Shown: positions 13,011 through 13,428 of the stretch, one piece after another
How the letters are laid out: every line of letters starts with the position of its first letter
Numbering within the stretch: position 1 is the stretch's first letter
Source: Flemingiibacterium sp045649205
Lineage (GTDB): Bacteria; Bacillota; Clostridia; Oscillospirales; CAG-272
Assembly: GCA_045649205.1 (NCBI GenBank)
Contig: JAZRPJ010000016.1
Span: 1 to 13,428, forward strand
Direction: 5' to 3'
DNA length: 13,428 nt
Notes under the pieces: generated by a model
Databases searched by the model: none
What the model was told of the DNA's origin: nothing
What the model saw: only the letters and a program-made list of their open reading frames with translations
Translations under genes and position numbers: made by a program

Positions 13011-13039
13011 AAAAAGTCTGCGACCTCGCAGACTTTTTT
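13011..13039. terminator. bidirectional rho-independent terminator
   Basis: AAAAAGTCTGCGA (13011-13023) pairs perfectly with TCGCAGACTTTTT (13026-13038), with the loop centred on CC. T-runs exist on both strands, so it can end both the marR-degV transcript and the aldolase transcript coming from the right. It lies 14 bp after the degV stop. Confidence 0.92.
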
Positions 13040-13050
13040 ATATAAAAAAC

Positions 13051-13428
13051 TCACTTCTTATCTGGCAGAGTAGGAATTACCGGAACTTCCGCCGCCTGCT
13101 TCATGACGTACAGCGTGTTGAAGGTCATGTGAGCGTAATTTTCAAGTTCTTCCATTCTGTACCATGCCGTGAGAATATCCCTCGCCCAGGTCAGTGCGCC
13201 GTGATTTGCAAGAAGCAGTGCGCGGTGATCCTTCGCAAAAGGCACTACCGACTCCGCGACTCCCTCGGTGCCGGGGGGAGAATACTCCGCAACGGGTACT
13301 GTGCCGAGATTCATCATCGCCGCCGGGTATATTGGTGCGTCAAGAGGCTGACGGGCAATGGCAAAGGTGGTGGCGAAAAGGGGATGAGCATGGACTGCCG
13401 CGTGAATATCGGGATTTTCTCTGTAAAG
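13051..13428 (-). CDS. class II aldolase/adducin family protein, C-terminal part (5' truncated by window edge)
   Basis: Zinc-dependent aldolase/epimerase fold of the L-fuculose-phosphate aldolase / AraD group. The frame is open to the right edge, so the N-terminal half, including the usual catalytic acid, is missing; 125 residues are visible. Two metal histidines appear in HAAVHAHP (His13 and His15 of the visible part) and a third in LLLANHGALTWARD (His76). The C-terminus has the helix WYRMEELENYAHMTFNTL typical of the family. The substrate cannot be told from this fragment; L-fuculose 1-phosphate, L-ribulose 5-phosphate and methylthioribulose 1-phosphate members all look alike here. An internal ATG at 13317 is not the true start, because conserved metal residues lie before it. 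Confidence 0.93.
   Translation of the reverse strand, partial: LYRENPDIHAAVHAHPLFATTFAIARQPLDAPIYPAAMMNLGTVPVAEYSPPGTEGVAESVVPFAKDHRALLLANHGALTWARDILTAWYRMEELENYAHMTFNTLYVMKQAAEVPVIPTLPDKK

Overview
The window looks like a chromosomal segment of a low-to-mid GC Firmicute, most likely a gut-type Clostridia (Oscillospirales/Ruminococcaceae-like). This is inferred from the gene set (RNase J, DUF1540, clostridial-style DegV protein, class A PBP with an acidic tail), strong AGGAGG-type ribosome sites, consensus sigma-A promoters and frequent GTG/TTG starts. I could not run a search, so the taxon is a judgement. No CRISPR array, insertion sequence, tRNA or rRNA is visible. Most genes are core or housekeeping, and the more unusual signals are regulatory.

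Layout, left to right. Positions 1-5676 (+): the C-terminal two thirds of DNA polymerase III alpha (dnaE), a four-helix membrane protein probably co-transcribed with it, then a bifunctional class A penicillin-binding protein. A strong terminator follows, and its 3' arm and U-run form the ribosome site of the next gene, a TspO/MBR-family membrane protein (5727-6257). Positions 6288-7130: a consensus promoter, a 5'-terminal RNA stem and a codon-biased lipoprotein with two DUF4430-like repeats. Positions 7156-7464 (-): a lone acyl carrier protein gene with its own promoter. Positions 7523-8756 (+): a degenerate ROK-type regulator behind a perfect promoter, then a small Cys-rich DUF1540 protein preceded by a predicted three-way-junction RNA that masks its ribosome site. 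Positions 8794-10470 (-): RNase J, convergent with the previous pair.

Positions 10471-10886 hold no ordinary gene but carry several ordered RNA signals on the minus strand upstream of rnjA: an extended -10 promoter, a possible leaderless 18-codon reading frame whose stop lies in the 5' arm of a rho-independent terminator, a second element with two mutually exclusive hairpins, and a start-proximal hairpin. Together these suggest that RNase J synthesis is controlled by attenuation. Positions 10887-11394: two small tail-to-tail genes of unknown function separated by 1 bp. Positions 11604-12996 (+): a MarR repressor and a DegV/FakB-type fatty-acid-binding protein in one operon. Its promoter is bracketed by two perfect copies of a 22-bp palindrome with centres 42 bp apart, which predicts cooperative autorepression. 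A bidirectional terminator separates this from a class II aldolase on the minus strand, cut by the right edge.

The best leads for something undescribed are the RNA three-way junction upstream of the DUF1540 gene and the rnjA leader. The fatty-acid link between the lone ACP and the MarR-DegV pair is suggestive only.
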